A stretch of DNA of 64,000 nt from G965233625 sp965233625 (GTDB lineage Bacteria > Planctomycetota > Planctomycetia > Pirellulales > Pirellulaceae): assembly GCA_965233625.1 (NCBI GenBank), contig OZ247499.1:6634001-6698000 (forward strand), read 5' to 3'. Position 1 is the first letter of the stretch; each line of letters opens with the position of its first letter. A program made the position numbers and the translations under genes. Under the pieces are notes generated by a model. It was not told where the DNA came from. It searched no databases and worked only from the letters and a program-made list of their open reading frames with translations. This document shows positions 16,731 through 25,395 of the stretch, one piece after another.

Positions 16731-16946
16731 ACGCACTCGCATCGGACCGTGTCGATTTCAGCGACAGCGGTGTTGCAAAAATCCACACGCTTCTGGCTAA
16801 CGGCAGACATCAAACGCGCTGATTCTGCAGAAATCCGCTAGTTCGGTCATTTAATGCCTGTGGCGCGGCGTTTGCTTTTATAGCGGGCTCTCCGGCCATC
16901 CGTGCGATGCACCCTCCCATTATTTTGTCATCTGGAAGCCTGTAAG

Positions 16947-17945
16947 ATGAAGCGAACCGCCTTTACCCTGGTTGAACTGCTAGTTGTGATTGCCATTATC
17001 GGCGTGCTGGTCGCGTTATTGTTACCTGCTGTACAGATGGCGCGGGAAGCGGCGCGGCGGTCTTCGTGCGGTAACAATCTGAAGCAGCTTGCGCTGGCGA
17101 TCCACAACTATGAGAGTGCGCACCGTAAGCTGCCTCCATCCGCGGAAGTGGACCTTTCCACCTCGACCACTGCCAATAATGGGTCGTGGGGCGTGCACGG
17201 GCGGATTCTGAATTACATCGAACAGAATAATGTGAAGTCGAACGTTGATATCAACGTGGGCTGGGATTTTCAGCAGGCGATCAATGGTGTGAAGATCGAC
17301 GTTTTCGCCTGTCCTTCGGATGCCCGCGGCGATGAAGTTCGCGATCCGGGCAGTGGTAAAGTGCTGCTGTATCCGACCACCTATGGATTCAACTTCGGCA
17401 CCTGGTTTGTCTTCGACCCGGCAACACGTCGCGGCGGCGACGGGCTGTTCTACCCGGATAGCAATCTGCCGATGAGTTCGTGCACCGATGGCACCAGCAA
17501 TACACTGCTGATCTCGGAAGTGAAAGCCTGGACGCCTTACACGCGCAATGGCGGACCCGCCGACACAGCGATTCCCAACAACGCCGCGCAAGGCGCCTCG
17601 CAGGTGAACTCCGGCGCCCAGGAAAAGAATACTGGCCACACCGAATGGCCCGACGGCCGCGTGCATCACACCGGCTTCACGGCCACACTTCAGCCCAACA
17701 CCTACGTGCCCTATACGATGGGCGGTGTCGAAGTGGACGCCGACTTTAACTCCTGGCAAGAAGGTAAGAACGGCAGCGCCGGTTCGCCCACTTACGCGAT
17801 GATTACTTCGCGCAGCTACCATCCGGGCATTGTGCAATCGGCTCTGCTAGACGGCTCCGTGCGCCCTGTGAATGAAACCATCAACCTGCAGACCTGGCGT
17901 TCGATGGCGACCCGCGCAGGCGGTGAGGTTATCGCAGCGCCGTAG
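16947..17945 (+). CDS. DUF1559 protein with type IV prepilin N-terminus
   Basis: The product is 332 residues. It begins MKRTAFTLVELLVVIAIIGVL: a short basic leader, the prepilin peptidase site before FTLVE, and the methylated-Phe hydrophobic helix. After NNLKQLALAIHNYESAHRKLPP comes the DUF1559 (SBP_bac_10-like) body, with DGTSNTLLISEV near residue 180 and a C-terminal YHPGIVQSALLDGSVR (usually HPGG...DGSVR). These pseudopilin-like proteins are strongly expanded in Planctomycetota; their role is not established. The start at ATG 16947 removes a 15-residue upstream extension that would mask the leader. Confidence 0.93.
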   Translation: MKRTAFTLVELLVVIAIIGVLVALLLPAVQMAREAARRSSCGNNLKQLALAIHNYESAHRKLPPSAEVDLSTSTTANNGSWGVHGRILNYIEQNNVKSNVDINVGWDFQQAINGVKIDVFACPSDARGDEVRDPGSGKVLLYPTTYGFNFGTWFVFDPATRRGGDGLFYPDSNLPMSSCTDGTSNTLLISEVKAWTPYTRNGGPADTAIPNNAAQGASQVNSGAQEKNTGHTEWPDGRVHHTGFTATLQPNTYVPYTMGGVEVDADFNSWQEGKNGSAGSPTYAMITSRSYHPGIVQSALLDGSVRPVNETINLQTWRSMATRAGGEVIAAP

Positions 17946-17964
17946 TTGCGACTGAAAAAGAGAG

Positions 17965-18037
17965 TTGCGGGGGCTGGACTCGAACCAGCGATCTCCAGGT
18001 TATGAGCCTGGTGAGATACCAACTTCTCTACCCCACT
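17965..18037 (-). tRNA. tRNA-Met(CAT), initiator-like
   Basis: A 73-base cloverleaf fits on the minus strand. It has a D-arm GAGA/TCTC, an anticodon arm CCAGG-CTCATAA-CCTGG (anticodon CAT at 18004-18002) and a T-arm GCTGG-TTCGAGT-CCAGC. Position 1:72 is A:A (unpaired) and 11:24 is A:U, both features of initiator tRNAs. The stem pairs 30:40 and 31:39 are G:C, but 29:41 is A:U instead of the third G:C. CCA is not encoded. It is convergent with the DUF1559 gene, which ends 19 bases away. Confidence 0.9.
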
Positions 18038-18343
18038 CTAAAGCGGATAAGGTTGTGTACGCCGGGGGGTTCTTTAGCAAAGATAACCGGCGGACTTCGA
18101 CCCGCTGCAAAGATAGACGCTGGTCGGCGTATCAGGTTCGCGCAGCGGTGAGATCTTTTTCGATCGATTCTCTGGCAGCATGGATACGTGCAGGCGCTGC
18201 CACGGAAGTGCGTCGCACATCTGCCTGACCCGCAGCAAAACAGCATGGCGCCGCTGACGGGCCGAGATGATATCCCCGGAGTGCGTTCTGCTGAACCGGG
18301 GCAGGGCAGGGGGCCGCAGCTGGAGAACGTACCTGCCCACACC

Positions 18344-18475
18344 AACCCGGAGCGCGAGCGAGGGGCGTTTGATGTGGAGGCGAAAACGAGGGTTATTAGC
18401 CGCGCTTCGCTGAGAGGTTGGCTTCAACCGGCGGTGTGCTGCCAATTCCGGCGTCCCTCGCTCGCGCTTCGGGTT
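18344..18475. repeat. Inverted pair of a 'GCGCGAGCGAGGG' repeat
   Basis: One arm at 18344-18365 reads AACCCGGAGCGCGAGCGAGG; the other at 18455-18475 is its near reverse complement with one change. About 90 bases lie between. The rest of the gap 18038-18594 shows no gene and also holds a GGGCAGGG repeat copy near 18299-18313. This motif is familiar to me as a frequent planctomycete intergenic repeat, but that recollection was not checked. Confidence 0.7.
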
Positions 18476-18536
18476 AGTGTTTCCTGACTTTCAGCCTCAA
18501 ATTATGTAACTCCGGCGAGCGACAGAGTATTTCACG

Positions 18537-18568
18537 CAAAAAGCCGCAGCAGAATTCTGATGCGGCTT
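18537..18568 (-). terminator. Terminator of the FlgM-like gene
   Basis: Read on the minus strand, AAGCCGCA and TGCGGCTT form an 8-bp stem around a short loop, followed by TTT. It lies 27 bases past the stop of the minus-strand FlgM-like gene. Confidence 0.7.
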
Positions 18569-18594
18569 GGTGTGGGTTTGTGTGTGGCGGGTGG

Positions 18595-18876
18595 TTAGCC
18601 GCCGATTTCGTCGAGCAGCGCTTCGAGCGCCATGTCTAGCTTGGCGTCGTCTTCGTACGCACCATCGGCGATGGCGGCGCGGATTTCGGCAACGCGATCG
18701 GTGCGGATTTCTGGCGCCTCGCGGACCTGGCTGACGTAGCTGGCGTTTGACGAGATGTCGAGCTTGTCGACTGCGTCAAAGCTGCTTGTCTGGGCGGCAG
18801 GCTGCGCGCTGGTGGCGTGGTGTGGTTTGTTCACGGACTGGGCGGCGTGAACGTGGTTGATTCCGTTGATATGCAT
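18595..18876 (-). CDS. flgM: FlgM-like anti-sigma factor
   Basis: The product is 93 residues. The C-terminal half, DKLDISSNASYVSQV then IRTDRVAEIRAAIADGAYEDDAKLDMALEALLDEI, fits the FlgM helix pattern that binds sigma-28 (FliA) and holds flagellar late genes off. The N-terminus is disordered and His/Gln-rich, as usual. The start was set at ATG 18876 because GGGGGAG lies about 10 bases upstream; the longer frame to 18945 would cross that site. No flagellar or fliA gene is in the window, so the partner sigma is unknown. Confidence 0.75.
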   Translation of the reverse strand: MHINGINHVHAAQSVNKPHHATSAQPAAQTSSFDAVDKLDISSNASYVSQVREAPEIRTDRVAEIRAAIADGAYEDDAKLDMALEALLDEIGG

Positions 18877-19588
18877 CGTCTGGTTACTCCCCCGGTTTGT
18901 CAGCGGCGCTGCGGGCAGGCCGGAACTGACAGAATCCTTGGACATCCGTTACTAAGCGGCCTTCTGGTAGGGCCTGCCTGGTAACGTAGTGGCTGAGTGG
19001 AATTCCTTTGTAGTCTCGAAATATCGTATACAGCACAATGGTGTTTCGCTGCAACGCGGATATGTAAAATTTTCAATCAAAGCTGATCCGCTGATACGAT
19101 CCGGCAAAGCCGTTTCTCCGCTACATTATACGTTATGGGTTTTGCATTGCCGCAGCTTCCATGTCGAAACAGACGCGAGTGTCTGTTGTCATCCGATAAG
19201 CTTCCGTGGCAAGGGGAGTGACCTTCAGGGCAATGCTCCACTGCAAGGAAGTATCGGTGCGGCGGCGTCCGCGATTCCATCGTTTCTGATTGGGTGCTTC
19301 CTGTAACGCTCTTTGCGAGATAACCGGCTGTATGGGCTCGAACGTCCACAACTGAACTGCCGGTGAAACTGGCAACACGACGCTTCCATGCGTAACAACT
19401 CGAAAGTCTGGCGCCGCGTCTGAGTAGAATCCTATCCGCGGCGATATTTTACTTACGGCCGCCGCCCGCAGATGGTTCCCGCAGAAACGGATTTATTTCT
19501 ACAAACCGAACCACAAACGATAGCGGCGAAGCCACCAGCATGCTGCTGCTAGCAAGACACAGATTGAAGAGCCGGAACGAGGCGAACC
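18877..19588. other. About 700 bases without a supported gene
   Basis: Three overlapping short frames occur on both strands (18989-19306 plus, 19077-19349 and 19133-19378 minus). None has a start with a ribosome-binding site, a signal peptide or a recognisable motif. The frame 19133-19378 is the most protein-like and could be a decayed fragment. No repeat or terminator was recognised. Confidence 0.4.
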
Positions 19589-19948
19589 CTAGGTATTCTC
19601 ACTGGCCAACTCAACCGCCACGGCCCATTCACGATTGCTGGCAGGACGCGAGTTCAGAATAGATAGGGGATGGCGTGGCTGCGACGCTGGATCAACTTCG
19701 GCAAGCCTGAGCACAATTCTAGGAACGATGGTCTGTTGCGGCTGCGTGAAACAGAATTCCACTTCGAAGGGGGCTAGTTCATGCGGGAAGTATCCAACGC
19801 CCGCAATCAAAAAGTGTTTAGCCGCAGGCTTTGTTAGTTGCAGAAATGCAACGCCGTCGCACCATATATTGCGATGCCGGGTGAAATCGATCTGCGGGAA
19901 TGGAAACCATATTTCGAGGAGCGATGGCAACTCTGATTCAGCCAGCAA
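19589..19948 (-). CDS. Protein of unknown function, start uncertain
   Basis: At least 119 residues are coded from a TTG at 19948. The product has mixed hydrophobic and polar residues (SLLEIWFPFPQIDFTRHRNIWCDGVAFLQL, then HELAPFEVEFCFTQPQQTIVPRIVLRLAEV) and looks like a real cytoplasmic beta-rich protein. The frame stays open and protein-like upstream (RRWSQPIRDQIESKIASILW) to the stop of the esterase gene at 20043, with no ATG or GTG. A non-standard start such as CTG 19990 or ATT 19993, or a 5' truncation, would explain this. Confidence 0.5.
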   Translation of the reverse strand: MLAESELPSLLEIWFPFPQIDFTRHRNIWCDGVAFLQLTKPAAKHFLIAGVGYFPHELAPFEVEFCFTQPQQTIVPRIVLRLAEVDPASQPRHPLSILNSRPASNREWAVAVELASENT

Positions 19949-20042
19949 CTCTTCGCGGCATGCGGCTGGTGCGGCATCCCATCGCCACAGAATAGAGGCG
20001 ATCTTGCTTTCGATCTGATCTCTGATCGGCTGACTCCAGCGC

Positions 20043-22424
20043 CTAACGCGATGCCTGGTTCTGTCCCGCCTGAATCGCGCGCATGATGCGGGGGTTTTCT
20101 AGTTCGTAGACGGCCCAGAATGGGTGCTGGCGGTCGCAGCGGGTGCGGACGTCTTCGAGCATGACGCCGACGTCGGGCTTTATTTCCATGCTCTTGCGGT
20201 TGATGATGATCCGCTTGTCGAAGTCGACCGTCTCCGGCGTCAGCCACACTTTGGTCAGACCGGCGCCGGAATCAATGGTCAGGCCGTTATTCTCCAGCAC
20301 GCGGCCAGAGATATTCACCGGGCGTTTGCGTTTGTCGTGTTCCCAGGCCAGCGGCAGCACGACGCCATTGGTAGGCATGTGTTTCAGTTCCAGCCACCAG
20401 AAGAAGTTGTCCCAGGGCCGCATGGCGTTGCATTCAAAATCCTGCGGATAGAAGTTGCGCTGATGAAGATCCATCCAGCGGAAGAAGCGTTGAATCTCGT
20501 CGTGAAAATGCTCATGCCCGCGGCCTTGGTAAGAGACCAGCATGCAGTCATAGTCTTTGCGGGTGAAATAACGGTTCAGGTCCAGCGAGTTACGCTGCGT
20601 GCGGTCGCCGTCGTACTCACCGGCGACAAAGTACATGGGCACATAACGCCCGTTCTCGCTGTACATCGATACGTATCTGTCCGACGTGGCCACGACCGGC
20701 AGGATGCCAGCCCATAGGTCGGGATGCGCCAGGCCGATATCCCACGCGGCATCGCCGCCCATCGAATGACCGCTGAGGAACACTTTGTCCGTATCGACCG
20801 AAAACCGCTTGAAGGCGTCGCGGAGGCTGTACAGCACCGCGGCGTGCTCCCGCGCTGAGTACTTGTATTCCTTCTGATGTTCACGCGTCCACATGGGCGC
20901 GATCACAATATAGCCGTGCCGGGTAGCCTGCCCGGTGCGCATCTTGATCTTCTCGTTGTAGGTACCGGCCCACCAGTCGATCTGGTTGGCAGGAGAAGAA
21001 CCGGCGCCGTTGAGCGTCACGATGCAGGGATACTTGCGGTACGGGTCGTACTCGGGCGGAAGTTGCACCAGATACTCAATGTCTGGTTCGCCAGCCAGAC
21101 CCGGCGTGCTGAGTTTGTAGAAGCCGGGACCCAAGGCAGGTTCAACCGTTTCCAAGACAGGCTGCATGCTCTTGAGCATCTGCGCGACATATTTGGGCGT
21201 GCCACCTTCCAGTCCCTTTAGCTGCGCCAGGATGGCTTCTCGGTCGGCCACGCGGGTGGTCGTCAGATACTGCCGCACCAGATCGCGGACGGTGACCAAT
21301 GAAGTCGCGACGGCAAGATTCTCGGTGCCGTTGCCGCTGCCCAGCACCCACGCGCTGATGGCGAGTGAAAGCTTCTGGCTGGGGTTGAGCGTGGGGTCGT
21401 TAGACAGACGTAGATAGTCCGCCATGCGGGGCAGGGTGCTGAAGTTCAGATTGGCGACAATTTCGTCACGCGTGGGCTGAATCTTCGCTTTCAGGTTGTC
21501 GTCTACCTGCCCTAGATGCTCATCGAGCAGCGCGACAATCTTCTTACGCTCTTCCAGCTTCTTCTCAATATCCTTCAGCCGGTTGCGGACCCGCAGCAGC
21601 ATCGAAGCAGCAACGCCGTCTGTGGGAAATTTCTTCAACCAGGCGGCAGCCAGGCGATGCTGTCCGACGTCGTCACGGCTTTCGATCTCACGGAGTACGC
21701 GGCGGGCTTCGGACTGTTTGAGCGACTTGATATCGTCTTCAAGCTTTTTGAGTTCCGGAAACTCCTTGAGAATCTTCGCCAGTTCAACCTTTGCATCGCG
21801 GATGCGGTCAGCCTGAATATAGAGCCGGACAATACGCAGTCGGTCATCTGAGTTCTTAGGATCAATCTGCCGCATCATCACCTGGCTAAGCGTATCGCGG
21901 GGGATTGAACTGGTGGCAATCCGCATATCCCATACGTACGGGTTCTTTCCGAGCAGCCCTTGCACACGCGTGTAAGTGGGTGTGATTTCCGTGATGCCCT
22001 GCACCACATCCACCCGCCCGCGCGGTCCGCGCATGCTGAAAACGCGGCGGCCCCAGCTATCGAAGCGGGTGATGCCAAGAATTGGCCCGACGCCGCCGAT
22101 GGTCCTGCCGCTACGGGCCACGCGTTGTTGCACCATGATCTTTTCCATGGCGACGGGCGCACTTGGCACCGCAGCACGTGTGGCCAGCGTGGATACAAAC
22201 GTCCGGCGCAGGTCGTCATCGATGAGCATGATCTGTTTGACGTTAACTTCGCCGGCACCGGTGGCTTTCAGCGGGTCTTCGCCAATGCGTGAGATCTTGC
22301 CCAGGCGGCCTTGCAGCAGCATGCCGCTTTTCATCGTTAGATCGCCGGCGACTGCGATAGAGTCGCCCGATAGCATCCAGGCGGCGGCTGCGAAAACGGC
22401 TACAACGCGGAAGAACTGCCTCAT
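20043..22424 (-). CDS. Large secreted alpha/beta-hydrolase (esterase or depolymerase type)
   Basis: The product is 793 residues. A signal peptide (residues 1-27, VAVFAAAAWMLSGDSIAVAG) predicts export. The middle part (about 200-430) is helical and charged. The C-terminal 320 residues form an alpha/beta-hydrolase: YLVQLPPEYDPYRKYPCIVTLNGAG, the nucleophile in VFLSGHSMGGDAAWDIG, an Asp in AGEYDGDRT and a His in QGRGHEHFHDE, giving a full Ser-Asp-His triad. This resembles PHB-depolymerase or S9-type secreted esterases. ATG 22424 follows GAAAGGAACC; the frame to 22472 adds a basic stretch that would spoil the signal peptide. The substrate is unknown. Confidence 0.8.
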   Translation of the reverse strand: MRQFFRVVAVFAAAAWMLSGDSIAVAGDLTMKSGMLLQGRLGKISRIGEDPLKATGAGEVNVKQIMLIDDDLRRTFVSTLATRAAVPSAPVAMEKIMVQQRVARSGRTIGGVGPILGITRFDSWGRRVFSMRGPRGRVDVVQGITEITPTYTRVQGLLGKNPYVWDMRIATSSIPRDTLSQVMMRQIDPKNSDDRLRIVRLYIQADRIRDAKVELAKILKEFPELKKLEDDIKSLKQSEARRVLREIESRDDVGQHRLAAAWLKKFPTDGVAASMLLRVRNRLKDIEKKLEERKKIVALLDEHLGQVDDNLKAKIQPTRDEIVANLNFSTLPRMADYLRLSNDPTLNPSQKLSLAISAWVLGSGNGTENLAVATSLVTVRDLVRQYLTTTRVADREAILAQLKGLEGGTPKYVAQMLKSMQPVLETVEPALGPGFYKLSTPGLAGEPDIEYLVQLPPEYDPYRKYPCIVTLNGAGSSPANQIDWWAGTYNEKIKMRTGQATRHGYIVIAPMWTREHQKEYKYSAREHAAVLYSLRDAFKRFSVDTDKVFLSGHSMGGDAAWDIGLAHPDLWAGILPVVATSDRYVSMYSENGRYVPMYFVAGEYDGDRTQRNSLDLNRYFTRKDYDCMLVSYQGRGHEHFHDEIQRFFRWMDLHQRNFYPQDFECNAMRPWDNFFWWLELKHMPTNGVVLPLAWEHDKRKRPVNISGRVLENNGLTIDSGAGLTKVWLTPETVDFDKRIIINRKSMEIKPDVGVMLEDVRTRCDRQHPFWAVYELENPRIMRAIQAGQNQASR

Positions 22425-22728
22425 TATGTCGGTTCCTTTCAGGTTCTTGCCTCTCCTTATAATTGTGGTCATTTACCGGGTGAAGTCAACGAAACGGGCG
22501 GTTCGAGCGTCGCTACGGGCAATCGCCGGACGGTCTGGCGTGCTTATGCCGTGGATGACGCCGCAAGCAGCAGAATGAGCCGGAAAACGGGCGGCGCCCC
22601 GAAGTTGACTGAAGTTGCCCAGGGCGCCTTGATAAATGGTGCTGGTGGGGTGAGAATACTGCCATTATCGCCCACTCGTGTATTTGGGGCGGCGAAACAG
22701 ACGTTATTTCTGGGAGCCTGTGGCTGCG
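22425..22728. other. Divergent intergenic region of about 300 bases
   Basis: This is the shared upstream region of the minus-strand esterase and the plus-strand gene at 22729. It should hold both promoters, but no clear -35/-10 pair, operator palindrome or repeat was recognised. Confidence 0.4.
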
Positions 22729-23454
22729 ATGGTGTTCGAACACATCGAAAAACTCAAGCGGGAATACACCGACAAATACGTCGAAATCGCTGGCGATCGG
22801 CCTGAATTGATGCGATTCAAAGGTTTCACCGGCACGGTGCGGACCGTGAATATGAGCGGCCGCGCGCTGGTGGAGTTCCCCGTCTATAACAACATCGGCT
22901 GGTACGATATCGACGTCGACTACCTCCGCGTGGTGGACGCTCCCAAAGAACCTGAGCCCGCTGAAGAGAAGCCCGCCAAGAAACCAGCCGCCAAGAAGGC
23001 CGACACCGGCAAAGCCGCGGCGGAGCCGAAGGCAGGCGGTAGTGCGGCCGATCTTCTCGCCGCCGCCAGCAAGGGCGGAGCAACGGCTAAGAAATCTGAC
23101 AGCAAAGCCAAGACTAGCGAGAAGAAAGCCCCGGCGGAAAACAAAGGATCGCTCAGCCTGGCGGAACGCCTTGCCGCGGCACAAGGTGGTAGCAAATCCG
23201 CAGACAAACCGGCGCCTGCCAAAGCTTCGGGTGGGAGCATCGCCGATATGCTTGCTTCCGCCGGAGGAGAAACCGCGGAGGCGCCGCCTGAAACTGAAAC
23301 CGAAGAAGAACCCGCTGAAGAGCCCGCCGCCGCAGCAGAAGAAGCTCCTGCGGAAGATAAGCCCGCGGGCGGCGCGGCTGGCCCTGTCAAAGTGGACGTT
23401 GAGAATATGAGCATTCAAGAGATGCTCACGCTTTACCGCGATCAGAATGGATAA
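22729..23454 (+). CDS. Protein with a small N-terminal beta domain and Ala/Lys/Glu-rich tail
   Basis: The product is 241 residues. Residues 1-75 (MVFEHIEKLKREYTDKYVEI, then FKGFTGTVRTVNMSGRALVEF and WYDIDVDYLRVV) look like an SH3/KOW-type beta barrel that often binds RNA or protein. Residues 76-220 are low-complexity Ala/Lys/Glu/Pro (KPAKKPAAKKAD) with short amphipathic pieces such as SLAERLAAAQ and SIADMLASAG. The last residues, MSIQEMLTLYRDQNG, repeat the same helix style. ATG 22729 follows GGGAG. Cytoplasmic; the role is unknown. Confidence 0.65.
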   Translation: MVFEHIEKLKREYTDKYVEIAGDRPELMRFKGFTGTVRTVNMSGRALVEFPVYNNIGWYDIDVDYLRVVDAPKEPEPAEEKPAKKPAAKKADTGKAAAEPKAGGSAADLLAAASKGGATAKKSDSKAKTSEKKAPAENKGSLSLAERLAAAQGGSKSADKPAPAKASGGSIADMLASAGGETAEAPPETETEEEPAEEPAAAAEEAPAEDKPAGGAAGPVKVDVENMSIQEMLTLYRDQNG

Positions 23455-23526
23455 CGGCGAAGGTCTTCGCCTCAGGCGGAAAGATTCACCCCTCTCTTAA
23501 GTTACGGCAACTACTAAGGATCGAAC

Positions 23527-24108
23527 ATGTCAACGGCTGCGAAACCTGCGGGTACAAGCGGGAGCACCATCGTCTTCATCATTCTCGGGCTGGTACTGGT
23601 GCCCGTCATCCTCATCGGCGGTTGCTGTGTAGGGTGCGTCGGCTGCGCCGCCATCTTTGGCGAAAGTTCTTCCAGCCATCCGCTGGTGCTGCAGTCCAAA
23701 GAAATGGTCAAGGCAGATCCGCAGGTAAAAGAAACATTTGGCGAAGTCACCGAACTGGACTTCCGTTTTGTCCGCAACACCGGCGGCTTTGGCGATGATC
23801 GCGAGTACACCTACGAGATCAAAACCGCCATGGCCGAAGGCGAAGTAACGGTTATGGGAAGTCGCGATGGTCCTGGCAGCATGTGGACCGTCGAAGATGT
23901 GACCGTCGATGTTGACGGTGGCGACACGATCTTCATTGAGATTGATGGTTCAGGCGACGGCGAAATGCCGGCTGACGACGGAACAGAACCTGCTGATGAC
24001 GGTCCCGCTCCCGAAGGCGACGCAGCTGCCCCCGTGGATGACGCAGCCGCTGCTGATGCAGCCGCGACTGACGCCGTAGCAGCGGACGATGGCGAAGAGA
24101 CGCCGTAA
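23527..24108 (+). CDS. Single-pass membrane protein, possible Coa1-like domain, acidic tail
   Basis: The product is 193 residues. A membrane helix at residues 14-42 (STIVFIILGLVLVPVILIGGCCVGCVGC) ends in a Cys-rich stretch. Residues about 52-140 (LQSKEMVKADPQVKETFGEV, then EIKTAMAEGEVTVMGSRDG) resemble the Coa1/Tim21-like domain linked to cytochrome oxidase assembly. The last 50 residues are Asp/Ala/Pro-rich and strongly acidic. AAGGA precedes ATG 23527. The Coa1 link is a pattern guess. Confidence 0.6.
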   Translation: MSTAAKPAGTSGSTIVFIILGLVLVPVILIGGCCVGCVGCAAIFGESSSSHPLVLQSKEMVKADPQVKETFGEVTELDFRFVRNTGGFGDDREYTYEIKTAMAEGEVTVMGSRDGPGSMWTVEDVTVDVDGGDTIFIEIDGSGDGEMPADDGTEPADDGPAPEGDAAAPVDDAAAADAAATDAVAADDGEETP

Positions 24109-24138
24109 GCAGTTTTGACGCCAAGACAGAATTTTCAC

Positions 24139-24178
24139 AAACGGTCAGTCCGGCACGCCGGCGCTGACCGTTTGTTTT
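24139..24178 (+). terminator. Terminator after the acidic-tail membrane protein
   Basis: A 10-bp stem (AAACGGTCAG with CTGACCGTTT) encloses a smaller GC hairpin and is followed by GTTTT. It lies 30 bases after the stop of the gene at 23527. Confidence 0.82.
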
Positions 24179-24237
24179 ATGGATCGAGGGTAGTCTAGCT
24201 TGCCATCCGCGTTGCCCGTGATTTCAGGACGGTATTG

Positions 24238-25377
24238 ATGTCTGATCAGACGCTGCCTAAATGGAAGATTGAGGAGTTGAACGCCGGGGATGCGGTCGAG
24301 GCGACGTTCTGGACCAATCCGGTCGATAGCTCCGGGTTCCGCTATCGCGCCACGCATCTCGATGGGCGTAAGGCGCCCAAGGTGGTGCTCTGTGACGATG
24401 TGCGGATTCAGCCCGGTGTTCCTTGCCTGGTGAAGATCACCGCGATCCGCAAGCCCGGCCGCGATGACCGTGGCGCCATCGAGGTGGAATTCGTCCGCTT
24501 ATTGAATTTCAAGATCGAAGGCGTCTACCTGGACCCGGTTGTCTCGCGGAAGTTACAGATTCTGCTGGAGAGCGGTCTGAATATCCTGCTCGACGGTCCG
24601 CAGGGTTGCGGCAAAACGGTGCTTGCCCGGTCCATTGCGAATTCGCTGGGCATGGAGTTCGTGTTTTTCAATTGCGGCGCCGTAGTGGAAGCAACAGATT
24701 TTCTGGCGACCATTCAGGTCCGCGCCACCGATAGCGGACAGCCCGTCACAGACTTCATCCGCACGGAAGTGCTGACATCGCTGGAGCAGGCAGGCGAAAA
24801 CCCCGGACGGCGTTACCTGGTGTTTCTGGATGAGTTCAACCGCTGCCCGGAATCGGCGCGGAACGCGTTGATGCCTGCGCTGGATTCGACGCGGCGGATC
24901 TTTCACCCGGTCGAAAACCGCTTCCTGCAGATCCCAGACAATGTGCAGTTCATTGCGGCGGTCAATCGCGGCAGTGAGTTTTCGGGCACCTTCGGCATCG
25001 ATGCGGCGCAGCTCGACCGCTTTGCTCCATTGCAGATGGACTACCTGCCGGCGGAAGAAGAAGTCAAGTTACTGCAGCAAAGGCACCCGGAACTGCCAGC
25101 GGGACTGATCAAGCAGATTGTCGCTATTGCAGACCGGGTGCGGAAATCGCCCGACCTTGGCGCCGGTTTATCGGTGCGTGCGACCGATGAAGCGTGCATC
25201 TACTTGAAGCATCCGCTGATGGCGGACGAGCAGAAACGCATGCTGGAAAACGTGCTGCAATCTTCGTTCTGCGGCCGCTTCTCCGGGCGGTGGAATGATG
25301 TGGCGTCTGACGCGGGCGCCGTGTGGTCGCTCATTCAGGCGTGCCTGCGAGAGCAACGCCGCAAAGACAAACGGTAG
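24238..25377 (+). CDS. MoxR-type AAA ATPase
   Basis: The product is 379 residues. The first about 100 residues are a beta-rich domain, then NILLDGPQGCGKTVLARSIA (Walker A near 122), YLVFLDEFNRC (Walker B near 197) and FIAAVNRGSEFSGT (sensor 1). The lid carries LGAGLSVRATDEACIYL. MoxR ATPases act as chaperones that insert cofactors or mature protein complexes, often beside VWA-domain proteins; none is seen here. ATG 24238 is preferred to an upstream TTG. The PfpI-family gene starts 18 bases downstream. Confidence 0.85.
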   Translation: MSDQTLPKWKIEELNAGDAVEATFWTNPVDSSGFRYRATHLDGRKAPKVVLCDDVRIQPGVPCLVKITAIRKPGRDDRGAIEVEFVRLLNFKIEGVYLDPVVSRKLQILLESGLNILLDGPQGCGKTVLARSIANSLGMEFVFFNCGAVVEATDFLATIQVRATDSGQPVTDFIRTEVLTSLEQAGENPGRRYLVFLDEFNRCPESARNALMPALDSTRRIFHPVENRFLQIPDNVQFIAAVNRGSEFSGTFGIDAAQLDRFAPLQMDYLPAEEEVKLLQQRHPELPAGLIKQIVAIADRVRKSPDLGAGLSVRATDEACIYLKHPLMADEQKRMLENVLQSSFCGRFSGRWNDVASDAGAVWSLIQACLREQRRKDKR

Positions 25378-25395
25378 CTGGATGGGTCGCAGAAG

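Noticed and set aside
18989..19378. Three overlapping short ORFs on both strands
   Set aside because: None has a start site, conserved motif or consistent codon use. They are listed as an empty stretch.
19834..20247. Minus-strand ORF of 137 residues
   Set aside because: An Arg/His-rich shadow that overlaps the esterase gene end and the downstream gene in a different frame.
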